Shown here one piece after another: positions 1-6,985 of a DNA stretch of 9,844 nt. The notes beneath the pieces are model-generated. The model ran no database searches and had not been told where the DNA came from. It saw only the letters and a program-made list of their open reading frames with translations. The stretch covers positions 1 through 9,844 of the forward strand of contig JAIRVW010000126.1 of NCBI GenBank assembly GCA_031253705.1, read 5' to 3'. Position numbers and translations under genes: made by a program. Each line of letters begins with the position of its first letter. The first letter of the stretch is position 1. The DNA is from Brucellaceae bacterium. Its GTDB lineage: Bacteria > Pseudomonadota > Alphaproteobacteria > Rhizobiales > Rhizobiaceae.

Positions 1-1562
1 GCTTTACGCTTGGCGCGATTTGCCCAGACCGGATGCGCACGATCCGCTTCGATCATTTCGCGCATACGGCACATGCTCAGCGGGAAAGCACCGGCAGAGC
101 TGCGTTCGCCATCCTGCAAGGCATTGATCAGGCGCAGCTCCATCACGTCAACGCCGAGCTCTTCAGCCAGTTCTTCAACCAGCATTTCCGTACCGATCTG
201 CGCTTCCAGCGAGCCGAAACCGCGGACAGAACCGGACATCGGCGCACGGGACGAATGGGCGACAGCAGCAATATCGTTTTTAGGGAAATAATAAATTCCC
301 TGTGCCGCACCGGCAGCAACCTGTGTCACCGGCGTGGTATAATTCTGACGGCCGCCGCCATCCAGTTGCAGATCAGCCGCCAGCGCCTGCATTTTCAATG
401 TCTTGCGGTTGATGCCCAGACGATATTTCATGCGGATCGGGTGACGTTTAATCGCGGTCTGGAAATGCTCTTCACGATCCAGCGCCAGTCGTACCGGATG
501 ACCTTCAGCAAAGAGTGCAGCCACAATACCGTAATAAGGGAACGGGCTGTGTTCCTTGGTGCCGTAGCCAACCGTATAGGCAGGATGGCCTTTCAGCTCA
601 TGCACTTCAAATGTGCTTTTCTTGAGCATGGCGGCCGTGCCGGTCATCACCTCATGCGGGCTCTGGCTGGCCATAACAATTTCAAGCTTGCCGGACTTTG
701 CATCATACCAGCAATTGCAATTATCCGGCTCAAGCGCTGCCGCATCAATGAAAGGCGAGTAATATTCGCGCTCAATCACGTGCCAGTCTTCCGGCGGGGT
801 GTTCAGTTCTGCGCGGATACCTTCGGCATAGGCCATGCCGCGTGCCATTGTATCGCCGGACGCATCAGCCTTTGGCCAGTTGACATCATTCTTGTCATAG
901 CTTGCGAAAACATAGCCGTCATCAACCGGATTAAACAGGTCTTTCTTGGCTTTTGCGCCGCCTTCACCCTCAACGCGGACAAAACGGAAATTCGCCCAAG
1001 GCCCCTGCTCAGCCGGTGCAGCTGTTGCACCATAGTGAATGATCTCATCACGCTTGGTTTTATAAATACGTTTGGCAACGGAGAAGCGGGCAAAATCGCG
1101 ATAAATCAGGATAGCCAGCGGATGACCGAGAAACAGCGGTACTTCACCTTTCGGCAGCAGCATTTTTTCGCCGTAAGTATAGGCATCATAAAAGTCGAGA
1201 CCAGCCTTCTGCGTATCCTCGGCGGTCACCAGATAATCCGGCTGCAGATCATCGCCCAGCAAGGACAGATCCAGTCCTTCAAAAGGTGCATCGGCACGGA
1301 TTGACCAGACCACGAAAGCATGTGCCTGTTCTTTCGGCCAGCCTGCCATATCCTTGGCGCGGATATCACGGGCAAAAACTTTGGAGCCAGTTACCTTCGC
1401 CACACCGTCAATACGGCGCTTCAACTTCGTTGTGCCTTGCGGGAGCGGCAGGTCCACAATCTGATTTTCAAACAATGCAGCGCGGGCTGCACGGATCGGA
1501 AGAATAGTGACCGCTATTCCGGACGCTGTAAACTTGAGAAAGTCCCTGCGTGTCGGTGTCAT
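1..1562 (-). CDS. Tat-exported xanthine dehydrogenase-family molybdopterin-binding subunit (partial, 3' end outside window)
   Basis: The N-terminal 520 residues are visible, with no stop codon before the window edge. They open with a twin-arginine signal (TRRDFLK, residues 4-10), a short hydrophobic stretch and a likely cleavage site after RAARA near residue 28, so the protein is probably exported folded to the periplasm. Family landmarks follow in order: IDGVAKVTG (51-59), LGHPLAILI (145-153), a PF..AALEP segment (270-279), a REEHFQTAIKRHP block (363-375) and RGFG (447-450). This order matches the large molybdenum-cofactor subunit of xanthine dehydrogenase, aldehyde oxidase and isoquinoline 1-oxidoreductase (IorB), which hydroxylate N-heterocycles or aldehydes with an Fe-S partner. 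The usual GGGFGGK cofactor loop is replaced by VGYGTKEHSPF (331-341). IorB-like subunits are usually 700 or more residues, so roughly a third is missing. The ATG at 1562 is supported by GGGAG eight bases upstream. No Fe-S subunit lies upstream; it may lie downstream, outside the window. The substrate cannot be told. Confidence 0.87.
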   Translation of the reverse strand, partial: MTPTRRDFLKFTASGIAVTILPIRAARAALFENQIVDLPLPQGTTKLKRRIDGVAKVTGSKVFARDIRAKDMAGWPKEQAHAFVVWSIRADAPFEGLDLSLLGDDLQPDYLVTAEDTQKAGLDFYDAYTYGEKMLLPKGEVPLFLGHPLAILIYRDFARFSVAKRIYKTKRDEIIHYGATAAPAEQGPWANFRFVRVEGEGGAKAKKDLFNPVDDGYVFASYDKNDVNWPKADASGDTMARGMAYAEGIRAELNTPPEDWHVIEREYYSPFIDAAALEPDNCNCWYDAKSGKLEIVMASQSPHEVMTGTAAMLKKSTFEVHELKGHPAYTVGYGTKEHSPFPYYGIVAALFAEGHPVRLALDREEHFQTAIKRHPIRMKYRLGINRKTLKMQALAADLQLDGGGRQNYTTPVTQVAAGAAQGIYYFPKNDIAAVAHSSRAPMSGSVRGFGSLEAQIGTEMLVEELAEELGVDVMELRLINALQDGERSSAGAFPLSMCRMREMIEADRAHPVWANRAKRK

Positions 1563-1638
1563 ATAAGTTACTCCCAGAGTTACTAAAGCGCATCCGGCAA
1601 AGAGCAATACTCTTCACGAAGGATCCGCATCATTCAAA

Positions 1639-1682
1639 TTGTCAGGGCATTGCCCTGATACTGAGATAAAAGTACCTGACAA
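1639..1682. repeat. Nested inverted repeats upstream of the oxidoreductase gene
   Basis: An outer pair of perfect 8-base arms, TTGTCAGG (1639-1646) and CCTGACAA (1675-1682), surrounds and overlaps an inner palindrome, TCAGGGCA-T-TGCCCTGA (1642-1658). The inner palindrome has operator-like size and symmetry. The outer arms share bases with the inner one, so as RNA the two pairings would be mutually exclusive. The element lies 77-120 bases upstream of the oxidoreductase start, inside its probable leader or promoter. It could be a regulator site or a leader structure; no known motif was recognised. Confidence 0.45.
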
Positions 1683-1702
1683 AACAGTCTTCAAAGAAAG
1701 AC

Positions 1703-1708
1703 ATTATA
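1703..1708 (-). promoter_or_regulatory. Possible -10 element for the molybdopterin oxidoreductase gene
   Basis: On the minus strand this reads TATAAT, a perfect -10 hexamer, in an AT-rich run that also contains an extended -10-like TGATATATA. No convincing -35 hexamer lies 16-18 bases upstream. Transcription from here would give a leader of about 130 bases carrying the dyads at 1639-1682. The assignment rests on one hexamer in AT-rich DNA and is weak. Confidence 0.27.
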
Positions 1709-2010
1709 TATATCAGGCCTGTATTTGACTGAAACTACGAAACATTATGTAGTATAGAATATCCAGAATTATGACACAGACAGAACAGATCAATGTCTGC
1801 GTATATTTTATTCCGGATATTGATTTGGTGTACTGACGTCTTACTCATTCATTATTCATCACAGGAAAATACCATCGACGAAAACGAGTGAAATCTGCGC
1901 AAACCCGACCATATTCAGCTAATTTCAATATGGCTAACACATTTTAGAACGGTTTCAAGTTCACGAAAAGGTGCACAGTTAATGCATTGTTTTAAAAGTG
2001 TTTTTTGATG

Positions 2011-2050
2011 AAAAATAGCCTTATATTTGGTGAAATATAAGGCTATTTTT
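2011..2050 (-). terminator. Perfect 18-bp hairpin, probable terminator of the monooxygenase operon
   Basis: Two perfectly complementary 18-base arms (2011-2028 and 2033-2050) flank a four-base loop, GGTG on the plus strand. The arms begin with five A and end with five T, so either strand gives a hairpin whose 3' arm ends in a U run, the form of a bidirectional intrinsic terminator. It lies 84 bases past the stop of the last gene of the minus-strand operon (4415 to 2135). The stem is AT-rich except for a central GCC/GGC, which is unusual for a strong terminator. A remnant small repeat element is an alternative. Confidence 0.6.
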
Positions 2051-2098
2051 GACATTCGAATCTAAAAGTCGTGAAAACAGAACAAAATTATAAAAGTC

Positions 2099-2135
2099 AG
2101 ATTTATACTTGAGTTATTTAGTCAGGTATAAATCT
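2099..2135 (-). repeat. 10-bp inverted repeat touching the GNAT stop codon
   Basis: Arms AGATTTATAC (2099-2108) and GTATAAATCT (2126-2135) are perfectly complementary with a 17-base spacer. The right arm ends on the last base of the GNAT stop codon. On the minus strand it would form a 3' hairpin directly after translation ends, followed by a T-rich stretch, so it may act in 3'-end formation together with the stronger hairpin at 2011-2050. The long loop and AT-rich stem make this a weak structure. Confidence 0.35.
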
Positions 2136-2458
2136 CAGATCTCAGGCTCTTCCCCCGGTGCAAGCGTCATAACATCAGCCCAGTCCGGATGACGACGATA
2201 TTGCGCGCGCACATATGGACAAAGCGGCAAAATCCGGAAGCCGTTTTTGCGTGCGTCTTCAACCATATAAGTCACAAGCGCTGCGGCAGCGCCGGTGCCG
2301 CGCATGGAATCCGGCGCACCGGTGTGATCAGCACTGATCACACCGTGAGCACGGCGGGTAAAGGTGATCTCAGTTTCACCTTCAACACCGTCAATCCGCG
2401 CAACATAACGCCCGTGCCGTGCATCAATTTCCTCGATGCTCATATTGATATCAGTCAT
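2135..2458 (-). CDS. Small GNAT-like N-acetyltransferase (Acetyltransf_CG / YjdJ-like)
   Basis: This 107-residue protein matches the short, GCN5-related acetyltransferase-like family that covers only the acetyl-CoA-binding half of a normal GNAT fold. Landmarks are ADHTGAP (43-49), the CoA pyrophosphate-binding loop MRGTGAAAALV (52-62), an amphipathic EDARKNG helix, and the family signature PLCPYV...RRHPDW (78-92) with Cys80 and His90. Full length is typical for the family. The start at 2458 is well supported by AGGAGG seven bases upstream; an internal Met at residue 6 is less likely. It is the last gene of the operon with the FMN reductase, 91 bases away. Members of this family have few known substrates. 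Its link to the flavin monooxygenase pair is positional only. Confidence 0.88.
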   Translation of the reverse strand: MTDINMSIEEIDARHGRYVARIDGVEGETEITFTRRAHGVISADHTGAPDSMRGTGAAAALVTYMVEDARKNGFRILPLCPYVRAQYRRHPDWADVMTLAPGEEPEI

Positions 2459-2515
2459 TGAAATTCCTCCTGACAGATTGTTCTGCTCTCAGATCAAACC
2501 AACTGAACATGCATC

Positions 2516-2550
2516 ACCGGCAAGGATAGCACAGATATACCTGTGCCGGT
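2516..2550 (-). repeat. Intercistronic dyad between the FMN reductase and GNAT genes
   Basis: Arms ACCGGCA (2516-2522) and TGCCGGT (2544-2550) are perfectly complementary. Inside them, GCACAG (2529-2534) can pair with CTGTGC (2541-2546) across a six-base loop, and the two pairings compete for bases 2544-2546. The element starts at the last base of the FMN reductase stop codon. It may stabilise the upstream part of the mRNA or dampen expression of the GNAT gene; no T run follows it. Confidence 0.35.
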
Positions 2551-3224
2551 CAGCCCGCAGTGCCGGTACGTCCTTTCAGCAATTGCGCAAAAGGCGTGAC
2601 CGTCTGGCTGACCTGCACACCGGAATCCCGCTTACGCTGATCACCAGCATTCGGGACGAAACCGCCCACACCACTTTTTTCCGCAACAACCAGCGCCGCA
2701 AATTCACCGGCTGCCCGCTGCACACGGGCAGATAAATCCTGACCGGCTTCACCGCTGCCAAAATCTTCCGTTGCAGCAAATACACCGGTCGGTACAACAG
2801 TCGCCCGCAGATAAGAGAACAACGGCCGCAGGGCATGTTCCAGCACCAGCGAGTGACGTGCTGTTCCGGCAGTTGCCGCAATAATCACCGGCATACCGTT
2901 GAGCGCATTAGTATCCAGACTGTCGAACAGCATTTTAAACAGCCCGCTATAGCTGGCCGCAAAAACCGGCGTCACAGCAATCAGCCCGTCAGCCGCAGAG
3001 ATTTTCTCTTTGACCTCAGAGAGATAAGGCGTCGGAATACCGCCTGTTGCCATGGTTGTGGCCAGTTCCATTGCCAGTTCGCGCAGTTCGATTGTTTCAA
3101 TCTGCGCCTCTTCACCGCGCGCACCGATTTGTGCAGCCGTTGCCTGTGCAATCTGATCTGCCAGCAAGCGCGTTGATGACGGCTGCGACAGACCCGCAGT
3201 CAATACAAGAATATGTCGTGTCAT
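2550..3224 (-). CDS. LLM-partnered FMN reductase, CE1759 family
   Basis: This 224-residue flavodoxin-fold protein looks like an NAD(P)H-dependent FMN reductase. The N-terminal strand and phosphate loop, TAGLSQPSSTRLLAD (9-23), has the typical (T/S)xGLxxxSST pattern. TPVFAASYSGLFKMLFD (85-101) is the second conserved FMN-binding loop and helix, and VIIAATAGTARHS (113-125) is a third conserved stretch. The combination fits the CE1759 group, whose genes sit beside CE1758-type luciferase-like monooxygenases, as here. The likely role is to reduce FMN in the cytosol and supply FMNH2 to that monooxygenase. The ATG at 3224 has AAAGGAG six bases upstream. The C-terminal 30 residues are polar and look disordered. 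The pairing comes from gene order and family knowledge; the physiological substrate is unknown. Confidence 0.87.
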   Translation of the reverse strand: MTRHILVLTAGLSQPSSTRLLADQIAQATAAQIGARGEEAQIETIELRELAMELATTMATGGIPTPYLSEVKEKISAADGLIAVTPVFAASYSGLFKMLFDSLDTNALNGMPVIIAATAGTARHSLVLEHALRPLFSYLRATVVPTGVFAATEDFGSGEAGQDLSARVQRAAGEFAALVVAEKSGVGGFVPNAGDQRKRDSGVQVSQTVTPFAQLLKGRTGTAG

Positions 3225-3255
3225 GAATATCTCCTTTGTCGGAGTGATTTAGATC

Positions 3256-3278
3256 AGGGCGGAGATGACCTCCGCCCT
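3256..3278 (-). repeat. GC-rich hairpin between the monooxygenase and FMN reductase genes
   Basis: Perfect 9-base arms AGGGCGGAG (3256-3264) and CTCCGCCCT (3270-3278) flank a five-base loop. On the minus-strand mRNA the hairpin begins ten bases after the monooxygenase stop codon and ends 18 bases before the FMN reductase Shine-Dalgarno site. No U run follows on that strand, so it is unlikely to be a full terminator. A stabiliser of the upstream message or a partial attenuator that sets the ratio of the two proteins fits better. Confidence 0.6.
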
Positions 3279-3287
3279 TTAATCTGC

Positions 3288-4415
3288 TCAGGCTGTCTGA
3301 TCTGCCGTTTCAGCCGGCATCACCTTGCGGTGCTTACCATCTGGTCCCTGCGCACGCAGGCTGGCATGACTTGGCGGATCACTCGGAATATGAGCCGGAC
3401 GGCGCGCTTCAAACTCTTTGCGCAAGACCGGAACCACTTCCGTACCCAGAATTTCAATCTGCTCAAGCACCATCTCTTCCGGCAGACCGGCATGATCAAC
3501 GAGGAACAACTGACGCTGATAATGACCGGCATAATCAGCAAAGCTCAGTGTTTTCTCGATCACCTGTTCCGGCGAACCGACAGTCAGCGGGGTCATTTCC
3601 ATAAAGTCTTCCAGCGAAGGCCCGTGACCATAGACCGGCGCATTATTGAAATAAGGCCGGAAGTCACGAATGGCATCCTGACTGTTTTTCCGCATGAAAA
3701 TCTGACCGCCAAGACCAACGATCGCCTGATCCGCACTGCCATGACCGTAATGTTCAAAGCGCGAGCGATACAGATTGATCATCTGCTGGGTATGTTCCTT
3801 GTTCCAGAAGATGTGGTTCGCAAAGAAACCGTCTCCGTAGAACGCAGCCTGTTCAGCAATTTCCGTACTGCGGATTGAGCCGTGCCAGACAAATGGCGGC
3901 GTATCATCCAGCGGTGCCGGTGCCAGTGTGAAACCGCGCAGAGGCGTACGGAACTGCCCCTGCCAGTCCACGGTCTTTTCACGCCACAAGCGGCGCAGCA
4001 GATGATAATTCTCAATCGCCAGCGGAATACCCTCGCGGATATCCTTGCCGAACCACGGATAGACCGGCCCTGTATTGCCGCGCCCCATCATCAGATCCAC
4101 ACGGCCATCGGCCAGATGCTGCAGGATAGAGAAATCCTCAGCGATCTTCACCGGATCATTGGTGGTGATCAGTGTTGTCGAGGTCGTCAGCTGAATCTTG
4201 CTGGTCTTCGCTGCAATCCAGCCAAGCATAGTCGTCGGGGAAGACGGCACGAATGGCGGATTGTGATGCTCGCCGGTGGCAAAAACGTCGAGACCGACTT
4301 CTTCTGCCTTCAGCGCATATTTCATCATCGACATCAGCCGCTGATGTTCGCTCGGGGTTTTGCCGGTTGTCGGATCAGTTGTTACGTCACCGACGGTAAA
4401 AATTCCAAATTGCAT
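3288..4415 (-). CDS. Luciferase-like FMN-dependent monooxygenase, CE1758 family
   Basis: This 375-residue protein has the bacterial luciferase-like TIM-barrel pattern. It shows an N-terminal MQFGIFTVGD strand, GEHHNPPF (48-55), ILQHLADGRVDLMMGRG (97-113), which forms the conserved flavin and phosphate region, and VGSPEQVIEK (279-288), a hallmark of the superfamily. Such enzymes use FMNH2 supplied by a separate reductase, with O2, to oxidise an organic substrate in the cytosol. The adjacent CE1759-type reductase gene makes a complete two-component unit. A polar C-terminal tail of about 35 residues after the barrel ends with no recognised motif. The ATG at 4415 has only a modest AGGTG five bases upstream, so translation may be moderate. 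It is the first gene of the minus-strand operon. Substrate is unknown; related LLM enzymes act on alkanesulfonates, aldehydes or heterocycles, and nothing here chooses among them. Confidence 0.9.
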   Translation of the reverse strand: MQFGIFTVGDVTTDPTTGKTPSEHQRLMSMMKYALKAEEVGLDVFATGEHHNPPFVPSSPTTMLGWIAAKTSKIQLTTSTTLITTNDPVKIAEDFSILQHLADGRVDLMMGRGNTGPVYPWFGKDIREGIPLAIENYHLLRRLWREKTVDWQGQFRTPLRGFTLAPAPLDDTPPFVWHGSIRSTEIAEQAAFYGDGFFANHIFWNKEHTQQMINLYRSRFEHYGHGSADQAIVGLGGQIFMRKNSQDAIRDFRPYFNNAPVYGHGPSLEDFMEMTPLTVGSPEQVIEKTLSFADYAGHYQRQLFLVDHAGLPEEMVLEQIEILGTEVVPVLRKEFEARRPAHIPSDPPSHASLRAQGPDGKHRKVMPAETADQTA

Positions 4416-4477
4416 GAGTACACCTGTCCGTTAGTTGTCTGTTGCGAGATTCTCAACAACAGCTCGTTGACAGAAAC

Positions 4478-4507
4478 ATAATCATGGAATGGTTTTATTG
4501 TAGTCAC
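4478..4507 (-). promoter_or_regulatory. Candidate promoter of the monooxygenase operon
   Basis: On the minus strand GTGACT (4502-4507) and GATTAT (4478-4483) are separated by 18 bases and each match four of six consensus positions of a housekeeping promoter. Transcription would start near 4471, giving a leader of about 55 bases. Just upstream, at 4525-4540, is an imperfect 16-base dyad GTCnnAAnnTTnnGAC that could bind a dimeric regulator. Both are pattern matches only. No regulator gene for this operon is in the window. Confidence 0.3.
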
Positions 4508-4548
4508 CGGATTTGCACTAGACTGTCCTAAAATTCAGACCAATGCTT

Positions 4549-6960
4549 TTAATCACGTTCCCCGCTCACCAGATTGGCCATCAGACGAAACGCCCCTGCA
4601 ACCAGCTTGTCCATCTGATGATGCAGAACAAGGCTGGTATGCGTATGCCGCCCTTTTCCGATACGGGCAGAAAGCAAAGCGCCGGTTAAAGGCTGTTCAT
4701 TGGCATCATGCATAGACAAGAGTGGCTGATAGGCCGCATCCCAATGGGAAGCAAAATAGAGCCCGCGCTCTTTATTCCAACCCTGCCAGTCCTGATCCGT
4801 AATCCGGTTCGGCCAGTTGAGTAATTTATGTTCAGGCGCCAGCACCGTGACCGCAGCAGCCGGATCAGTCACCCGCCAGCGCAGCGATGGTGAGCCGATT
4901 TTCAGCGGGCGCACCGGCGTTGACTGCGGGTTCCAGCCGTCCGTCGGGCGGTGATAAAGCGTCAGCAAATGCCCGCCGTTTTCAACATAGTCATGCAGAC
5001 GCATAGTTGCCTCAGCCAGATCGTGCCGCAGACCGAAGGCAAAAATACCGACAACAATGGTTGTAAATTGCTGCAAGTCTCCGGCCAGATGTTTCGGTTC
5101 CAGCTCGGTCACATCAAGCCCCATACGGCTCAGCCACAGACCAACACGATCAGCACCGCCGCCGACATAACCAATCTTCGCACCCTGCGGCAGTTTCAGA
5201 TCCAGCGCCAGTACATTAAGCGCTTCCGGCTCGCGATAGATCACCTGCCCGATATGCGGATAGGCAACTGGCGTCTGCCGCACAGCATCGCGACCGGCAA
5301 TCTGCGTCTGTAAACGGAACAATCCGGCTTCCGGTTTTTCCGGCGCATGAAGATTTGCACCGGCGGCATCCTGCGAAACCGACCAGCCACCATCCGTTAC
5401 AAAGCGCACTGGTTGCGGATTGCCGCTGACAGTCACACTCACCGGCCATTGTGTCTGACCTGTCTGATCAAGCGGCACAATCACTGCTTCCGGTTCAATC
5501 CGGACAGATTGTGCAGGCACCAGCGCAAATTGCTCTGCCAGATCGAAATCCGCTGTAGCCTGATAGCCGGAAAATTGCGCTGTTACACGCACATAGAAGT
5601 CGCCATTGCCGCCCAACGAAGACCAGACCGGCCGGTAAAGCGGGCTGAAACCTGCCTCTGCTCCGGCCTTTATATCAAAGGACTGAGTGGTCACGGTTGC
5701 CACATGCGCATAAGCCGCACAATGTTCCGGCAGAACCGGCACAGCTTGCACCTGATATTGCACATGACCGGTGCCAAGCCGCACCTGCAACAAAGCCTCA
5801 CCGGCGGGAGACATTACAGGCGGCGTCAGCTCGGCCTCATCAAAAATCGCTGCAACCTCAATCAGAGCATGATCAAGCTCAGCCTTTTTGCGTTGCAAAC
5901 GATGATCATGAGCGTGCAGGAAATCCGCCGGTACATGGGCGCGGATATGATCAATAATGCGTGCAGCAGTCACCAGAAAACCGGATATCGCATCACGGTC
6001 AGGGAAAGCGGCGATCGCCGCATCGATTGCTTTTTGTGCCTCCTGCAATGCATTGGCGATGGTTTCAGGCAACCCCGCATGAGCCGCCAAGGCTGTCAGA
6101 TCGGCAGGCAGATGATCCAGAACAGAGGTTTCTGCAGCGACTTTCTCAGCCAGCAACAGATGCAGCGGCCATTGTGTTTTGGGTTGTTCCGGCCAATGTC
6201 CCATACCCTGCGACGCATGATAATAACGCGACCATTCACCGATGCGGTCATAGTCCGCACCTGTTGCCGGTTCACGCTGACTGGCATGGACAATCACTGT
6301 CGCTTCAGGCGGCGGCACTTCATCATCATAAGTATCGCCCCCGCCCGACCATGCAGGCAGATAATATTTAGCCACCCGCCACGGTTTCAGCCCTTGCGCA
6401 AAATGCTGCGGAAACGCCTGATCGTCGGCAGCCAGCTGAATCGCTCTCTCCGCCGCACGGGTCATGGCACGGTGATGGCCATGTTGCCCCGGCACATCAA
6501 GAAATGTCGGAATAACAATATCCGGCCGCTCGCTGCGATAGGCACGCACAAGGCGCTCGACAATACGCTCCTCACCCCAGCGGTCAAACGTGCGGTCGCC
6601 GTCTTTGGAGAAGCCGAAATCATGCACCGCATCATCAGGCCCGTGGCCAAGCCATGCAATGTCACAATCCAGTATCCGTGCGGCTTCTTCCATTTCGCGC
6701 GAGCGCATCAGCCCAAGCGCTCCGCCGCGCTCAGGCCCCAGTGCATTCTGCCCGCCCTCACCACGGGTAGAGCAACCAATAATCACCCGCATACCGGCAC
6801 CAAAACGAAAATAAGCAAGCAAGCCGCTTTGCTCATCATCGGGATGCGCGCCGGTATTCATGACTGTCAAGACCGAGCGCAACCGGCTCAGTGCATGATG
6901 CAGTCGCATCAGAGCCGGTGCCGATTTTTGTCGTTCAATACGTTGGCGGTCAGTCAGCAC
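4549..6960 (-). CDS. PIG-L/LmbE family deacetylase fused to a glutamine amidotransferase-like C-terminal domain
   Basis: The 803-residue protein starts with a PIG-L (LmbE) domain at about 33-270. GAHPDDE (37-43) carries the zinc-binding His39 and Asp42, and GQHGHHRAMTRA (158-169) carries the third zinc-ligand histidine, probably His163. This family removes acetyl groups from N-acetylglucosamine-containing lipids, thiol precursors and oligosaccharides. A helical linker follows (about 280-375), then a beta-rich middle region (about 385-560). The last part (594-800) starts with KIGYVGGGADRVGLWLSRMG, contains TIVVGIFAFG and YVENGGHLLTLYH, and resembles ThuA/class I glutamine-amidotransferase folds, without a clear catalytic Cys. 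No signal peptide is visible, so it should be cytosolic. The start is GTG, backed by GAGGAG eight bases upstream. It lies 25 bases after the ROK gene and is probably co-transcribed. An N-acylated sugar or glycoside substrate is inferred from this setting. Confidence 0.86.
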   Translation of the reverse strand: MLTDRQRIERQKSAPALMRLHHALSRLRSVLTVMNTGAHPDDEQSGLLAYFRFGAGMRVIIGCSTRGEGGQNALGPERGGALGLMRSREMEEAARILDCDIAWLGHGPDDAVHDFGFSKDGDRTFDRWGEERIVERLVRAYRSERPDIVIPTFLDVPGQHGHHRAMTRAAERAIQLAADDQAFPQHFAQGLKPWRVAKYYLPAWSGGGDTYDDEVPPPEATVIVHASQREPATGADYDRIGEWSRYYHASQGMGHWPEQPKTQWPLHLLLAEKVAAETSVLDHLPADLTALAAHAGLPETIANALQEAQKAIDAAIAAFPDRDAISGFLVTAARIIDHIRAHVPADFLHAHDHRLQRKKAELDHALIEVAAIFDEAELTPPVMSPAGEALLQVRLGTGHVQYQVQAVPVLPEHCAAYAHVATVTTQSFDIKAGAEAGFSPLYRPVWSSLGGNGDFYVRVTAQFSGYQATADFDLAEQFALVPAQSVRIEPEAVIVPLDQTGQTQWPVSVTVSGNPQPVRFVTDGGWSVSQDAAGANLHAPEKPEAGLFRLQTQIAGRDAVRQTPVAYPHIGQVIYREPEALNVLALDLKLPQGAKIGYVGGGADRVGLWLSRMGLDVTELEPKHLAGDLQQFTTIVVGIFAFGLRHDLAEATMRLHDYVENGGHLLTLYHRPTDGWNPQSTPVRPLKIGSPSLRWRVTDPAAAVTVLAPEHKLLNWPNRITDQDWQGWNKERGLYFASHWDAAYQPLLSMHDANEQPLTGALLSARIGKGRHTHTSLVLHHQMDKLVAGAFRLMANLVSGERD

Positions 6961-6968
6961 CGGAATGT

Positions 6969-6974
6969 CTCCTC
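6969..6974 (-). promoter_or_regulatory. Ribosome binding site supporting a GTG start of the PIG-L gene
   Basis: On the minus strand this is GAGGAG, eight bases before the GTG at 6960-6958. The first in-frame ATG is at codon 18. The strong Shine-Dalgarno match in the 25-base gap after the ROK stop codon makes the GTG the likely start and argues for translation of a shared ROK/PIG-L message. Confidence 0.65.
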
Positions 6975-6985
6975 ACAAGGATAAA

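Larger units (their letters stand above)
1563..2134. other. AT-rich intergenic region without a recognisable gene
   Basis: These 572 bases separate the oxidoreductase start from the GNAT stop. The composition is clearly more AT-rich than the flanking genes. No convincing coding frame with a ribosome binding site was seen on either strand. The region holds the nested dyads at 1639-1682, a possible -10 at 1703-1708, a perfect hairpin at 2011-2050 and a 10-base dyad at 2099-2135. The central part, about 1720-2000, shows nothing I can name. A small RNA or a distant promoter cannot be excluded. Confidence 0.5.

Noticed and set aside
33..1304. Plus-strand open frame of 423 codons
   Set aside because: It is antisense to the molybdopterin oxidoreductase, whose motifs and Tat signal are clear; no domain or good ribosome binding site supports the plus-strand frame.
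1563..2134. Possible CRISPR array or mobile element in the AT-rich intergenic region
   Set aside because: There are inverted repeats but no regularly spaced direct repeats, transposase fragments or target duplications.
3213..4481. Plus-strand frames at 3213-3878 and 3882-4481
   Set aside because: They mirror the luciferase-like monooxygenase gene and show no recognisable protein features.
5347..6984. Plus-strand open frame of 545 codons
   Set aside because: It lies entirely antisense to the well-supported PIG-L gene, is rich in Arg, His, Cys and Gln without family motifs, and is a shadow of that gene's codon bias.
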